Of a stretch of 64,000 nucleotides of DNA, positions 1-11,444 are shown one piece after another. Every line of letters starts with the position of its first letter. Within the stretch, counting starts at the first letter, position 1. Below the pieces are notes generated by a model that saw nothing but the letters and a program-made list of their open reading frames with translations, was not told the origin of the DNA and did no database searches. The translations under genes were made by a program, and so were the position numbers. The DNA is from Ceratobasidium sp. AG-K (Eukaryota; Basidiomycota; Agaricomycetes; Cantharellales; Ceratobasidiaceae), in assembly GCA_037039685.1 (NCBI GenBank), contig JAWNGF010000002.1, forward strand, positions 2,418,001 to 2,482,000, given 5' to 3'.

Positions 1-1443
1 GTATCGAACTTCCCTAGTTGGTGGTTTCAAGGACTTGTTTTTACTGGGTGGGTAAGTTACTATTGCCTCAAACTTCGTTAACGGTGAAACCATGTAGAAT
101 TTGGGTGATTGGACATGAGGTAAGGAAGCGAGAAACCGTGACATTCTAAACTAATACATTTGAAGTGTGGACATGGTGCTTTCTCATCATCCCGGGTACT
201 CTGTGATTGGATTGGATTCGCCCTACACACTGTATTATGGACACCATATTTCTCGTGGTAAGCGTCAATTAATCAGCTATTGTTGCTCTACAGTCTGATT
301 CACTGCGCAACTACAAGGAAAATCTCGCATCATAGGCACCATAGTAATCATGCGTCCATGGAACGGGACGAAGTTTACGTTCCACCTACACGCAAAGACT
401 TGAATGTGCCCGCTATGCCCAACTCTGAAATCGACTGGGACGAGATTTTTGGTGACACTCCAATCTATACGCTCTTCCTTCTGATACGGCAACAATTGCT
501 GGCATTTCCAGCATACCTTTTGATGAATGTCTCGGGTAAGAAGCTTGTATGCGTCCGCTCTTAACCTAACCAAGCCTTTTCAAATGCATAGGGCAGAAAG
601 GATATCCCCGTTTTACTAACCACCTCAATCCCAATTCGATTATTTTCAATAAATCGCAACGTCGGGCTGTGATTATATCGAACTGTGGCATATTAGCCAT
701 GGTCTTGCTTGTGTACTTGAGCTGTCAGAGGTATGGTTGGGTTGCCGTAGTCAAGTATTACGGGATTCCATGGCTGGCAGTCACCCACTGGTTCGTCATG
801 TAAGCATGCGCTCCCCGAAGCGATTGGGTTTCGCTAAATGTCCTTTCAGGATAACCTATCTGCATCATACCCACCCTCTCTTGCCCCACTATCGTAATGC
901 CGAGTGGTCGTTTCAGCGTGGGGCGGCAGCAACTATTGACCGGTGCGTACTCTGTACCTTATCACCTTGTTAGTTCTAGCTCACGCTTCTCAAACAGTGA
1001 CTTTTTGGGTTGGCAAGGGAGGCTCTTCTTGCACGATGGTGAGTTAAGCATCTACTTATTGGTGGTTGACGAATAACAATCACTCGCAGTCGCTCATTTC
1101 CACGTTGTGCACCACTTCTTTCCCCAGATACCCTGGTGTATGTTGGACTTACCTTCCCATTGCACGTGCCTAACAGTGTTCCATAGATCACGGGGCTGAG
1201 GCAACACAGTACCTCGCAGCGTTCCTGGGTGATCATTATATGCGCTCTTCCGAGCCCGTCTTTCGGGCGCTGTGGGACACTTATAATGAGTGTCAATTCG
1301 TAGAAGACGATGGTTCGTTCTTTCCTCGAAAAACCTAAGTTGCAAATTTGACCTTTGTCTTGACTACAGGTAATATCTTGTTCTACCGAAATAAAAGAGG
1401 CGAAGCAAAGAGATGCAGCACTCGTGAAGGCAGCACCTCGTAA
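1..1443 (+). CDS. Delta-12-type membrane fatty acid desaturase, 5' end outside window
   Basis: Inserts a double bond into oleoyl chains (delta-12) or a related position in the ER membrane, using a di-iron centre held by three histidine boxes. All three boxes are visible once introns are removed: HECGH (98-180, split by an intron), HHRHH (about 325-345) and HVVHH (about 1100-1115). The HECGH/HxxHH/HxxHH set and the text around it (WVIGHECGHGAFS, IPWYHGAEAT) are typical of fungal FAD2-like enzymes. I trace ten exons: 1-47, 98-119, 166-257, 318-535, 592-799, 850-942, 998-1038, 1090-1137, 1187-1312 and 1370-1443 (stop TAA). The first donor is GTGGGT rather than the GTAAGT just after it, because only that choice keeps the frame. 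The N-terminal part lies left of the window. Delta-12 versus omega-3 specificity cannot be told from sequence alone. Confidence 0.9.
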
Positions 1444-2171
1444 AAATCACTTGTAATTACTCTACAAGCGAATACATTTCTTGTAAGGCCCCTACTTCGG
1501 TACTCCGGCATTGAGCTTGTCGCAGTTACGTTGGAGACGCTCGCTTGAACTCTACTCGAAGTTCGCTTTTGAAATTAGCCACCAGTTGGAATCAGCTGAC
1601 CTTGCTTCGCCATGCAGGCGAGCTCCCGAAGCCAGCTTCGTCGCCTACTTTTCTCAAATTTTTGAACGAATTTTGTGATCTTCGTAACATTCACGAGTCA
1701 GCAACTATCCTATTGAGGAGTGTGGTCCGGCTGCATCGAAGGAGGAAGAGGTCCAAGGCTCTTTCAGTCACCTCAGGTCAGCTCTAATTAGCTGCTATGG
1801 GACTTCAAGGGCAGTGTTCCATTACTTTTTGCCGCATAGTACTTAGTGGTCATGCCCGCGTTAGAAATGCATTTCTCGGAAGCACAGGAAGCAGCGGAGG
1901 GTTGCTCTATGACTGACGTCACTGGTCGAAAGACTGAAATATTCTCTCGGCTAGGAATTGCACGCTGAACTCAAAAATCCTCGAGAATAGAACGTAGGTC
2001 TTTGAAGTTCCCTCACATGTTCCCCTCAAGTCCGATCGACATCGAGAAAACTCGTTTTGAAGCACCCATTCATAGCGATGGGCCGGCTCTAACGGATTCA
2101 GGCTCTGAGAACTTGGCAGCTTCACGCACAAAAGATTCCCACTGCCTGGAAATGGGCATATTACTGCTGCC
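1444..2171. other. Intergenic, upstream region of the sugar transporter
   Basis: About 730 bases with no recognisable gene. The short open frames here have no family resemblance. It should hold the desaturase 3' UTR and the promoter and first exon of the sugar transporter. A frame opening at an ATG near 2017 could be that first exon, but I could not join it convincingly. Confidence 0.4.
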
Positions 2172-4783
2172 TTGGGTCAACATATTTCCGATGAGGATAT
2201 TCAACAATATCGACCCAGGTTCACAGGAGCACGCTTGACTGGCTGCTTAGCTTTTGTTGCTGGAGCTGGTTTTACACTGTTCGGATACGATCAGGGAGTC
2301 TTATCTGCTCTACTTACTACTGAAAGTGTACGAAAACTACTTATTGAGCCTGAATCCAGAGATCGAGCTGAATTACTCTGTTTCAGTTCGTTAAAACGTT
2401 TCCTCAAACCAGCGCTGTGAGTATGGTTTTATTGAATTCTTTACTAATGCTCAACCGCCTCCCCCTATAATGAACTACACAGACAAGTGGTCCGCCGAAC
2501 CATGCAACGTTACAATCCTTGCTGGTAGCTATCTATGAAATCGGGTGTTTAATTGGGTAGGCAATCCACCGATGCGATCCATATCTACCATTTATTTTTC
2601 AATTATCGCAGAGCGTTATCCAACGTAAGTAAGGCTTTGGATTTGACATCATACTTCCCAACTCGCCAGTCCTATAGCTGTGGGTGGGAGAAAAGCTGGG
2701 AAGAAGGCGGACAATCGTCCTTGGGGGCGTGATTATGATTGTTGGGGCGATTTTGCAAGCTGCAAGCTTTGGATATGCTCAAATGTTAGTTGGTGAGTCG
2801 GTTAACTACACCATTATCATATGCGACCATCCTTCCCCAGTCTTACAACTGTAAACTTCAGCGCGTGTGATAACTGGCATAGGAAATGGCTTGAACGTGG
2901 GTTTAGCTACGCATCTTTATTATTTTCCCTTGCTACTCATCACAACTTTAGACATCTACCGTCCCCGCGTACCACGCGGAATGCGCTGCGCCCGAGAAAC
3001 GTGGCTTCCTCATCATGATTGAGGGTAGTCTGATTACCTTTGGGATTATGGTATCGTACGTTTCCCCGGAACTCCCAAAGGGACGCACTGATGCTCTTGT
3101 GTAGATATGTACGCGTATACGACATCTCTCTAGGAGGGTATTTCCCATACCAACAATGTTCCGGGCTATAGTGGATAGACTTTGGGTTGTGAGTCAGTGT
3201 TGCAGTGTATATGCGCAGAAGTTGACGATTGAAGAACAGCTTCTTCGTGAGAGGCAGCTCCGCTCAATGGAGGGCTCCAATTGCATTGCAGATTGTCTTT
3301 GCGCTCGGAATGACGTTAGGCATAGGGTTCTTGCCTGATTCTCCTCGCTGGTAAGGAGGCTATTTTGAAAACAAACCGTCACGGCTATTTACCCATAGGA
3401 TATTAGGCTGGTTAATCAGGGGCGCTATGCCGAGGCACTGGCAGTCATATCCGCTTTGGAAGATAAGCACCATAACCATCCAGACGTACAGCGCACCTTC
3501 CTCTCTATCCGCGAAGCTGCACTCGCCGAACATACGGTCTCCGAAGAGGGTACACCGCAAAGTAAGCTTGAGCTCAGCGAACTTTTACATGGAGGCCGGT
3601 CGCAGAACTTTCGGCGAGCCACACTTGGAGTCGTCATCCAAGCGTTTCAGCAGATTACTGGGATCAATCTAATCACATAGTAAGTCCGGACAAGAATCGG
3701 CTAGTCAGTTAAACTAATCGTAATGGATTCTCCAGCTACGCCGTGTGTGCAGATAAACGTGATCCGTGGCAATGTGGCTGACATATTTATTGTACAGACA
3801 CTACTGTTTGAGCGACTAGGCATTGATGACCAAAAGTCCAGGATTTTAGCAGCCTGCAACGGTAACCCACTCCCAGCTGTTGCAAAGCGTTTACTGACTA
3901 TCGACGTAGGAACGGAATATTTCCTTGCGAGTTTGATTGCGGTCTGGCTAATCGAAAAAGTTGGACGACGCAAGCTCATGATTTTCGTATGACTAATTTG
4001 ACTTTACGGATAAATCCATACTAAGGGATCTGCTGGTATAGGGATCTATTGGCCAGACAATTACTATGATTTTACTTGCCGTGCTGGGGAGTATCGACAA
4101 ATCTTCTGCGAATGTCGTGTCCGCAGTCCTTCTCTTCGTGTTTAATTCATTCTTTGCGGTCGGGTGGCTTGGGATGGTTGGTTTACTCTGTTTAATTTCA
4201 ATAGGGGCTAACACACGATCTTTAGACCTGGTTGTATCCTGCTGAAATTACGCCGTTGAGAATCCGCCAGCCTGCAAATGCTTTGTCAACCGCATCCAAC
4301 TGGGCGTTCAACTTCATGGTATGCATTATTTTTGACTCGTACTCACTGCGATAAACGACGCTAAGTCAACCCGTAGGTCGTAATGGTGACAGGGCCTTCA
4401 TTCCAAAATATAGGGTATCACACCTATACCGTGTTTGCGTGCCTGAACGCATTCATTATCCCAATAGTTTACTTTTTCTTCCCAGAAACCGCGGGAAAAT
4501 CTTTGGAAGGCGAGAATAGAATAGCACTCTACTATTGTGCATATACTCACACACCAACACGCCTTGCTTAGATATGGACGTCATCTTTGCGCAAGCATAT
4601 AACGAAGGGGTGTCGCCTGTTGCCGTTTCCTTGCGCAAAGACATTCCTTCCGCTGGCTCTCCAGAAGCTGACAAGATTCTTGGGTCTGGTATTCGACATC
4701 GAAATGGACACAGCAATTCTGGTAGCTCACCCGCTCAAGTGGCAGCAAATGGATCAGATATTGAAAAGAGTGGAGGAAATTAG
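2172..4783 (+). CDS. MFS sugar porter (hexose transporter-like), N-terminal exon uncertain
   Basis: A 12-helix plasma-membrane sugar:H+ symporter of the sugar-porter family. Spliced exons give the family signatures in order: FGYDQGVLSALL (helix 1), GEKLGRRRTI (loop 2-3), YHAECAAPEKRG, WRAPIALQ, PDSPRWL, QAFQQITGINLIT (helix 7), EKVGRRKLM (loop 8-9), PAEITPLRIR and PETAGKSLE (end of helix 12). A polar tail follows, with the TAG stop at 4781-4783. About 14 short introns are needed. The last one (4510-4571) appears to start with GC rather than GT. The frame upstream of 2172 meets a stop at 2106 with no ATG, so the true start must lie in an upstream exon or has been damaged. It is convergent with the sucrose transporter, with 57 bases between stop codons. 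Confidence 0.85.
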
Positions 4784-4840
4784 TTAATATACAAAGTGTA
4801 CACTGTATTCAAACTGCCGTCGCAATCATAAGCGAATATA

Positions 4841-7096
4841 TCATGTTGTTGGAGGCGCCAGCACGGATTGCACCAATAGTCTCCTGGTAAGCAAAGCAGC
4901 AATGAGCGAACACAAGCCGCCAACACTGAAACGTAAATAAGTTGGAGCCGATATCCTCCTGGCCCGAGACGCTCACCTCAGTATTATGGTCAGGCTATCC
5001 AATTTCCTCTCTCCTGCCGACCGCGTAGGCACTCCGCCAAGTATTGACCGGCCCGGGTCGAGTATAGAAAATACTATAACAGATAATGTAATAGATACGA
5101 ACTGTGGTAGTACCACAAAGATGTTGTGGATTCCCTAGACTGATGTGTAAGCGCTCTGATTCACTACCCAGATAAATACCCACCAAGAATAGACCAGCGC
5201 GATTTGGTGCGTCACCAGCCAGTGGGTCATGTTCGTACCGAGCTGCCGAGTGTTCGAGCAAGTATTGTTGCTCTACCGAAAGATCGCTTGCGATATATTC
5301 CTCGTTAGGCCAGACGGAACTAGCTGCATCTTTGTGCGCTGCTGTTGCAATCTATAATGGTCGGTTCGTTAAGCACCGAGGTGACATTAATATGCTTACT
5401 ATCGCAAATGGCACCCAATGTGTGACTCCAGAGCACAATCCCTGTAAAGCAAACACAGCCGTTGCAGCATGTACTGTGGTTACAAACCTTTTTTTTCGAT
5501 TTCAGTTGTGTATCATTGTCACAAGCCATATGCGTACCCAGTGCTGAGCAGCGACAGTCCGAATAGGATATGTGCCAATTGCCAACATAGTGAGAGTCCA
5601 ATCGTAAACTTCGTGTGATTTGGAGCGCTTTGAGGGATCCCTAGTTCTACTTCCGTTCCAAGCGATAAAGACGCCATGCCCCTATGGCGAGGACCCGAGA
5701 CTTTCACGAAATAAGGAAGTAAGATCGAAGCTGCAAAGCTTAACAGAGCTCCGTAAAACATGGCCCTGGATCCAACCCGAGTACCCTCGGCCTAGTTGAG
5801 TGCGCATATAGTCAGAGAACATAACCGAAATAAGGGGTGGGGTAGTCAAATATGTCGAAACGCCCGAAGAGTTTGAAAAACGATACGTACACGTAAAGTC
5901 GGGTCGTCCCCCTGGCGGGAGTCGCCAAGCCGGAGCGCTTCACCAATGTAAATATCTCCTATCCACACCGTGCCGAAAAACATTGTGGGAAACCAGCCCA
6001 TCCAGCTACTGTTTATTGAAATTGTATTGAGATGTCAAACAAACGTTGTGACTAGCTTTGACCCTTACAAAAACTGAATGGTACACTGCGGGTTTTCAGC
6101 CATTCACTCAGTGACGCGTAAAGGACTCATGTTGACTCACCACAGACCTAACTTCATGAGGCAAGCTACGTAAACCGTGCCACATGACACCGAGCCTTCC
6201 GCCAAGGTATGACCTTCGTAGCGAGTGTTTGAGAGTATGTCGAGCAGTGGATATATGCACGGATTCTGTTACATAAACAGATGTGGCTAGCTGGGTGAGG
6301 AGCAAAGTCATCGAAGCAAAGAGCTTAAGATAGATATTTGAGATGAGCCTAGGGTTGGGAACAAGCGAGGAAGGGGCGCTGTACCACTACCAGGGAAGCT
6401 CGCATCAGTGCTTTGGGAGGTTTGTTTGGGAGTGAGCGCACCAGTAGAACCCGATGATCCCGCCGGCTCCAACCATGCGGCTAGCCCAGGCTCCGGATGA
6501 CGCCTGCAATTCAGTCGGAAGAACATCAATGGCAAGAGCTCGTGCTGCGGCCGTTGACGCATTGAGCGTGAAGTCGATACAGTAGACGGCAAACACCGCG
6601 ATTGCCTGGGTGAGGTGAAGGGAAGAAGCCTAGAGCATCAAATGGTCGGAAATTCATTAAGAACCAGGCCCGGAATTTAACCCACATGGTTGTCTGAACC
6701 AAACATCCATATAGAGATGTCCTTTGCATAGCTAAGGAGCATGAGAGATAATGTGCATAGAACGCTTCCACCCAACATGTACGGTCGGCGGCGCCCCCAT
6801 CTTGAAGTCGATGCGTCAGCGAAAGCACCTTGACCACGAGTGGTAACAAGTTAGTTCGGTGGTTGTACTGATATACGGGAAAATTCAATACCGATGATCG
6901 GCTGTACCAATAATCCGCTAAAAGGCGCCGCCAACATTACAAGAGCCATGTGAGCTCTCGTCAGCCCGAGCTCCAGCAAGTATGGCGATACAAACGCCAT
7001 TGCTGTACTCCAAACGAACTGAGTGCCAAGTATAGGTAGGTTGGCCAGTGGGAGCTGGACCCATGGTGGACCTGGGACTCGCTGGTGGCTAGGCAT
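4841..7096 (-). CDS. Sucrose-type transporter of the GPH/SUT family
   Basis: A plasma-membrane H+-coupled disaccharide transporter like plant SUTs and fission yeast Sut1. Start ATG is at 7094-7096 (MPSHQRVPGPPWVQLPLANL). Diagnostic segments follow: LGTQFVWSTAMAF (helix 1), GLLVQPIIGAFADAS then WGRRRPYM (loop 2-3), DFTLNASTAAARALAIDV, VGAGGIIGFYW, FFSWMGWFPTMFFGTVW, GVTHWVPFAIV and LGIHNIFVVLPQF. The C-terminal helix is GGLCSLIAALLTRRLL and the stop is at 4841. Some eleven introns are needed and the frame is intact. One exon is only five bases long (6069-6073, coding part of FF). It is required because both joining the outer exons directly and reading through its downstream intron run into a stop. 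The gene is divergent from COX16 with about 230 bp between start codons. Confidence 0.85.
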
Positions 7097-7323
7097 TCTC
7101 AACACACAGGTTGGGTTTGGGGTGAGCAGGTTCTGCGTTGCGGTCTTAGTCTTATCATATTTAAGCAAAGAAGCTTTGCCCTCCGGGACCGTTGTGAGCT
7201 CGATAAAATATTTCAGGCTGGGGCGTAAACGCCCGGCCCGTGGACGTAAGCGCCGATGCACCGGGTGGAGCCGTGATCGCCGTGTCTTTACACCTTGTGA
7301 CTGTCAACGATAGGTAGCGAGAG

Positions 7324-7767
7324 ATGGCTGTATTTAGCTCTCGCCCATTTCGATCGCAAGGCTCCGCGTCAGATAATATTGCACGAGTCCTAAAGAAGCA
7401 TCCTAGTTACTTTGGCGTGCCATTTGTTCTCCTCATGGTCGCTGGGAGCTTTGCGCTGTCAACTTTTACGCAAACGCGGTATGACTTACATGAGAAGAAG
7501 ATCTCTCAGGTGGGCCTGGATCTGGTTTAATCCAAGTTAATCTGACGGATATCCTTTATTGAGATATCGAAAGAAGAGGAGTTGCATATGAGTAAGAATA
7601 GGAGGCATGTAGATATCAGAGAGGAGTACTTTGTGCGTTACAGTTGGTCTAGTGAGTGAACCAGCGATGCGGAACTAACCATAACGGTGCAGAGGCTCCA
7701 AGCCAAAGAAGACGAGGACTGGGAACCTGTCCGTGTACCTCGCCCTGGCGAATCCAGCGGCAAGTAG
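7324..7767 (+). CDS. COX16: COX16, cytochrome c oxidase assembly protein
   Basis: A small mitochondrial inner-membrane protein needed for complex IV assembly (copper delivery/COX2 maturation in studied species). Exons 7324-7509, 7564-7632 and 7693-7767 give a 109-residue protein, normal for fungal COX16. Seen in sequence: one transmembrane segment around residues 29-48 (FGVPFVLLMVAGSFALSTF), the signature TQTRYDLHEKK, then SKNRRHVDIREEYFRLQ and a WEPVRVPRP motif near the C terminus, which is the usual family order. The start ATG at 7324 is the first in frame. It shares an upstream region of about 230 bp with the divergent sucrose transporter. Confidence 0.93.
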
Positions 7768-8148
7768 CCTATCTTGGCCCGGGGTCACCGCTGCGCAATT
7801 GTAAACGCAAATTAGATTTGCCACTTGGGGCAGCCAGGGTCACCTACAACCCCAATCACAATATCCCACCCCTCCATTGTCTACCCGCTATCCGACCAAC
7901 GCCGCTGTACACACATGTAGAATTGACCGTGAACTTTGACTTGTGATCGCTTCCATGAACGGGACCTGATTTGTCAAATTTGGCAAAGCGTCATCCCATC
8001 AAACCAAACCCTGTAGATTCTAATTCGGGCGAGTGGAGGTCAACAAGCACAAGCCTGAGCTTGCTACCGTCCACCACACCCCGTTTCAAGTCGCTTGTTG
8101 GTCGCAGTCCCCTAGCCTACGCTTCCTACGTCTCAGAACCGGCTTACC
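7768..8148. other. Intergenic between COX16 and the M24 peptidase
   Basis: About 380 bases. The short open frames show no protein family. Expected content is the COX16 3' UTR and the peptidase promoter. Confidence 0.4.
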
Positions 8149-9751
8149 ATGGAGCAAGGTTTCTCCGTGAGTCGAAAGTGGAACGAGCACATTTAGTACT
8201 TGGATACTGATCTACCCGTAAAGTCTGATCTGAAGCAACCGCCCACGTTTACCCCTCAGCGATCTAGATGGTTCGATGTCAAATCGCTCGCTTGTGTCCT
8301 TCTCTCAACACTTGCGCTCTCCCACATCCTTGTCACCCGGCTTGAGCTCTCCCACCATGTGAACAACCCGTACGAACACCTCGCCTCGCACTGCGCGCAC
8401 ACACGATCAATATCCTCGTCCACATTTCTGGACCGACAAGCTGCCCTCGCACAGGTCTTGCAACGGGAGAAGATTGGGGCGTATGTGACTGAACCAGGCC
8501 CCAGTGCGACGTACTTTGCCAATGTGTCCCTGGCCGAATGGAAACTCTCTGAACGGGTGTTTCTCGTCGTGGTCACGCCCGACGAGCAAGTGAGCGTGCT
8601 CGCGCCAGCATTTGAACAAGACCGAGCACGGTTGTTGCAGATCCCCAGTCGACGACCAATCCGGTTCATTCCTTGGGCTGAAGAACAGAGTCCGTACGAG
8701 GCGCTTCTTGCCGTTTTAGGCAAGGACCAGACAATTGTGGCGGACGAAGCTCTTAGGCTGTTTGTTTCCGAGGGATTGAAGCGTACCCAGAGTGGTCAGG
8801 TTCATGTTGCGATGGCACCCCCCGTGGTGCGTGCGTTGAGGGAGAGAAAGGGAGAAGAAGAACTCGCATTGATGCGATGTGCCAACGAGGTAAGTACAAG
8901 CATTCGTAGCTTTGTTCATGACTGAGTGAACTTGTTAGGTCACTTTGATGGCGATTCGAGCCGTTCGGGAACGCATGTATATAGGAATACGTGAATCCCA
9001 GGTCAAGGCGATGATGAGCCTTGCGCTCTCGACTGCGGGGATTAAAAACGCTTTTGCCAACGTTGGGTTTGGAGGTACGTACATCCCATTGTCATTCTCG
9101 GCATGAATAAACCATTGTTTGTAGAGAATGCTGCGCTGCCTCATGGAGGTGGAAGTGATAGAACTCTCCGTGTTCAAGATATGATCTTGATCGACACAGG
9201 AGGATCGCTGCACAACTACGAGTCAGATGTCACACGAGTAAGTGTCTCGTTCAGGCTAGACCTGGACCGAGCTGAAATTGGACATAGACGTTTGCATTGC
9301 CCGAGTCTGTGATTCCGGAGAAGCATGTGCGTATCTGGGAGACGGTGTCCAAGGTACAAGCCTACGCGGCCAGCGTAGCCCGAAATGGAGTCGAGGCTCG
9401 AATCGTGGACGAGGCTGCGCGAGTATATATGGACAGCCTGCAAGTTGGGATGTCCAAGTATTTCACCCATCGATTGGGACATGGCGAGTCCCTCCAGTTG
9501 ATTCCCCTCCTCCACTAACGACAGTCGTAGGTATTGGGCTGGAGGGACATGAAGCCCCTTATCTTCGACGTGGGGCTGACAATCAGCACAGGTTAGAAGC
9601 TGGAAACGCCATGTCTGACGAGCCCGGAATATACATATTGGGCGAAGTGGGGGTCCGACTGGAAGACTGCATTTATATTTCCGACAATGGGAGCGCAGTG
9701 CTATTCACAGAGGGCGTTGGCGGGTTTGCCAGAGGCCTGCTGGATCCATAG
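8149..9751 (+). CDS. Peptidase family M24 (Xaa-Pro aminopeptidase-like), membrane-anchored
   Basis: A metallopeptidase of the pita-bread fold, expected to remove N-terminal residues before proline. A hydrophobic stretch near the N terminus (SLACVLLSTLALSHILVT) suggests a signal anchor. A creatinase-N-like domain precedes the catalytic domain. All five metal ligands are visible after splicing: Asp in LIDTGGS, Asp in ESDVTR, His in HRLGHGIGLEGH, Glu in DEPGIY and Glu in VRLED. The stop is at 9749-9751. The intron at 9484-9530 interrupts LGHG and starts with GC. The start is uncertain: the main frame has no early ATG, and the ATG at 8149 reaches it only through a 30-nt intron (8167-8196, donor GTGAGT). 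A 5' exon elsewhere is possible. Confidence 0.85.
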
Positions 9752-10164
9752 TTGTTTTGTATACATTTGTGGGACATTTGTTGACGGAGACAACCGGGTG
9801 TTGATTAGGGCGGGCCGTGTGGCTGTGTTTTGACTGGTGGCCTCGTGGCCTCGGGCTGGATCTGCGCTGATTGTGAGAGCCCCCTTAGGCCTTCGCTTTC
9901 ATTCCCCTCGCGTATAACGGTTCGGCCCAAGACATTAACACGGATCATTCGGTTTTGTCTTGCTGGTTTCTTGCATACACTCAATAGCCAATACGCCAAC
10001 CCCAATTTTGTTGGAGTAAATCGATTGGCATTGCAACTCGCCGCCCTCCGACAGATCCGACCACCGCTCGCCGCCTGTTTTCACACACCCGCCCCGCAGT
10101 CGCGCTCAAGCCGGTACAGATCCTATTCTAGGCGTTACATACAGCCGCAGACACAGATCCTGTA
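9752..10164. other. Intergenic, probable promoter of the 10165 gene
   Basis: About 410 bases without a supportable gene. Confidence 0.4.
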
Positions 10165-11444
10165 ATGTTGCAGCCCCTAGCAACGCCTTCCCACACGTCG
10201 CCCCAATGGACGGTGACCAACCCAACACTTGTCGCCCCCCGTCCGCTGCGGTATCCGACACTTGTTGCCCCCCACCCATTGCGGCCGTCTGCCCACTACC
10301 ATCCGTACCAGCCCCCACGACACACACGTGTTCCGCCCCGACTGCGCGTGGTGCCCTCGCCCGCAGAGGCCCTAGCGCGCATCTCACTCATCGACCACCC
10401 CACCCCCCCTCCAGAGGTCCCAGATGAATCGGGCTCACAAAAATACGGGTGCGTTGCCACGAGGTAGTGGGTGCGGCTGTGCTCACCATTTTGACATTTT
10501 TCAGAACGGTATCCACGCTCTCATCCGAGACGCTCGAGGAGTTTTTGAGGATCCTGAGGAACGGTGGAGGAGTGGCTTCGCCTGTACAGACACCGGAAAC
10601 TCAACCCGTGATTACTGATTGTGTGACATCAGCCTCTCCCGGGTCGGCGCCGCTTGCGAGTGCCCCCACGGTGTGGGATCGCTGCGATGTGTCCAGAACA
10701 CCTGATGCCCCGGCGCCGAGCACCGCGCCGATCCTGCCAGCCCCCGAGTGGGTTGGGCGATCGGCCCACGCGAGCTCTTGCGTCATCCGGAAGCGGACTC
10801 GCACTCAGTCGCAGTCTCCCACCAGAGAACACGACCGCTGGTCCCATCCGTACCGCAGGGACACTGGCAGTCGCACCGGCAGCGAAAAGTCCAACAAGCG
10901 AGGCAGCAGCTTTTGCGAGCCAACGCTCGTTCGCCCATCCCCCCGGCGCGCTGCTTCCAAACGAGCATCCGCGTCGTCCTGGGCTTCCAGCGAGACAGAT
11001 GTTTCAGAACCTGCCGACCTGGGGTCTAGCCAAAACGAGGATGTCGATGTCGAACTCGCATCCAACCGCGGCGATGTCGACGATGAAGAACTTCTGACTC
11101 GCTCGGCCGACACGGAGCTCGACTCGTCCACGTGTGAAGACGCCCCCAAAACTCACTCGGTTCGAGGCCGAATGTCCTGCACTCCGGTCTCTCCTATCAG
11201 TCGAAAACACACCTCCAACCCCCTTGCCCACTATAGCCCCATGCTCTTTGAGACGTTGGCCGCGCGGGCCCGTGCCAACGCGTTCTCGCCCTCGCATTCC
11301 CGGTCTCCGAGTCCCGTCCCTGTTCCGCATATACCTGACCCACTAGACGACGAGGAAGATGGTGATCCAGACGAGTACCAGCCAGAGTCTGTGGTCCGCA
11401 TGGAAATGCCCCGCTCCTCCCAAAGCCCCCCATCCATCCCTTAA
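10165..11444 (+). CDS. Unknown protein, Pro/Ser-rich, low complexity
   Basis: Two exons, 10165-10448 and 10505-11444, join in phase (donor GTGCGT, acceptor TTTCAG) to a 407-residue protein. I recognise no domain. The N-terminal third is rich in Pro, Thr and His. The centre holds an ordered-looking segment around the splice junction (PPPEVPDESG, then TLSSETLEEFLRILRNGG). The rest is Ser/Arg/Pro-rich with acidic clusters (LDDEEDGDPDEYQPES near the C terminus) and looks intrinsically disordered. Arg/Ser patches (RKRTRTQSQSPTR) could be nuclear-type signals, but that is a guess. An overlapping frame from 10206 is shorter and ends sooner. Confidence 0.6.
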
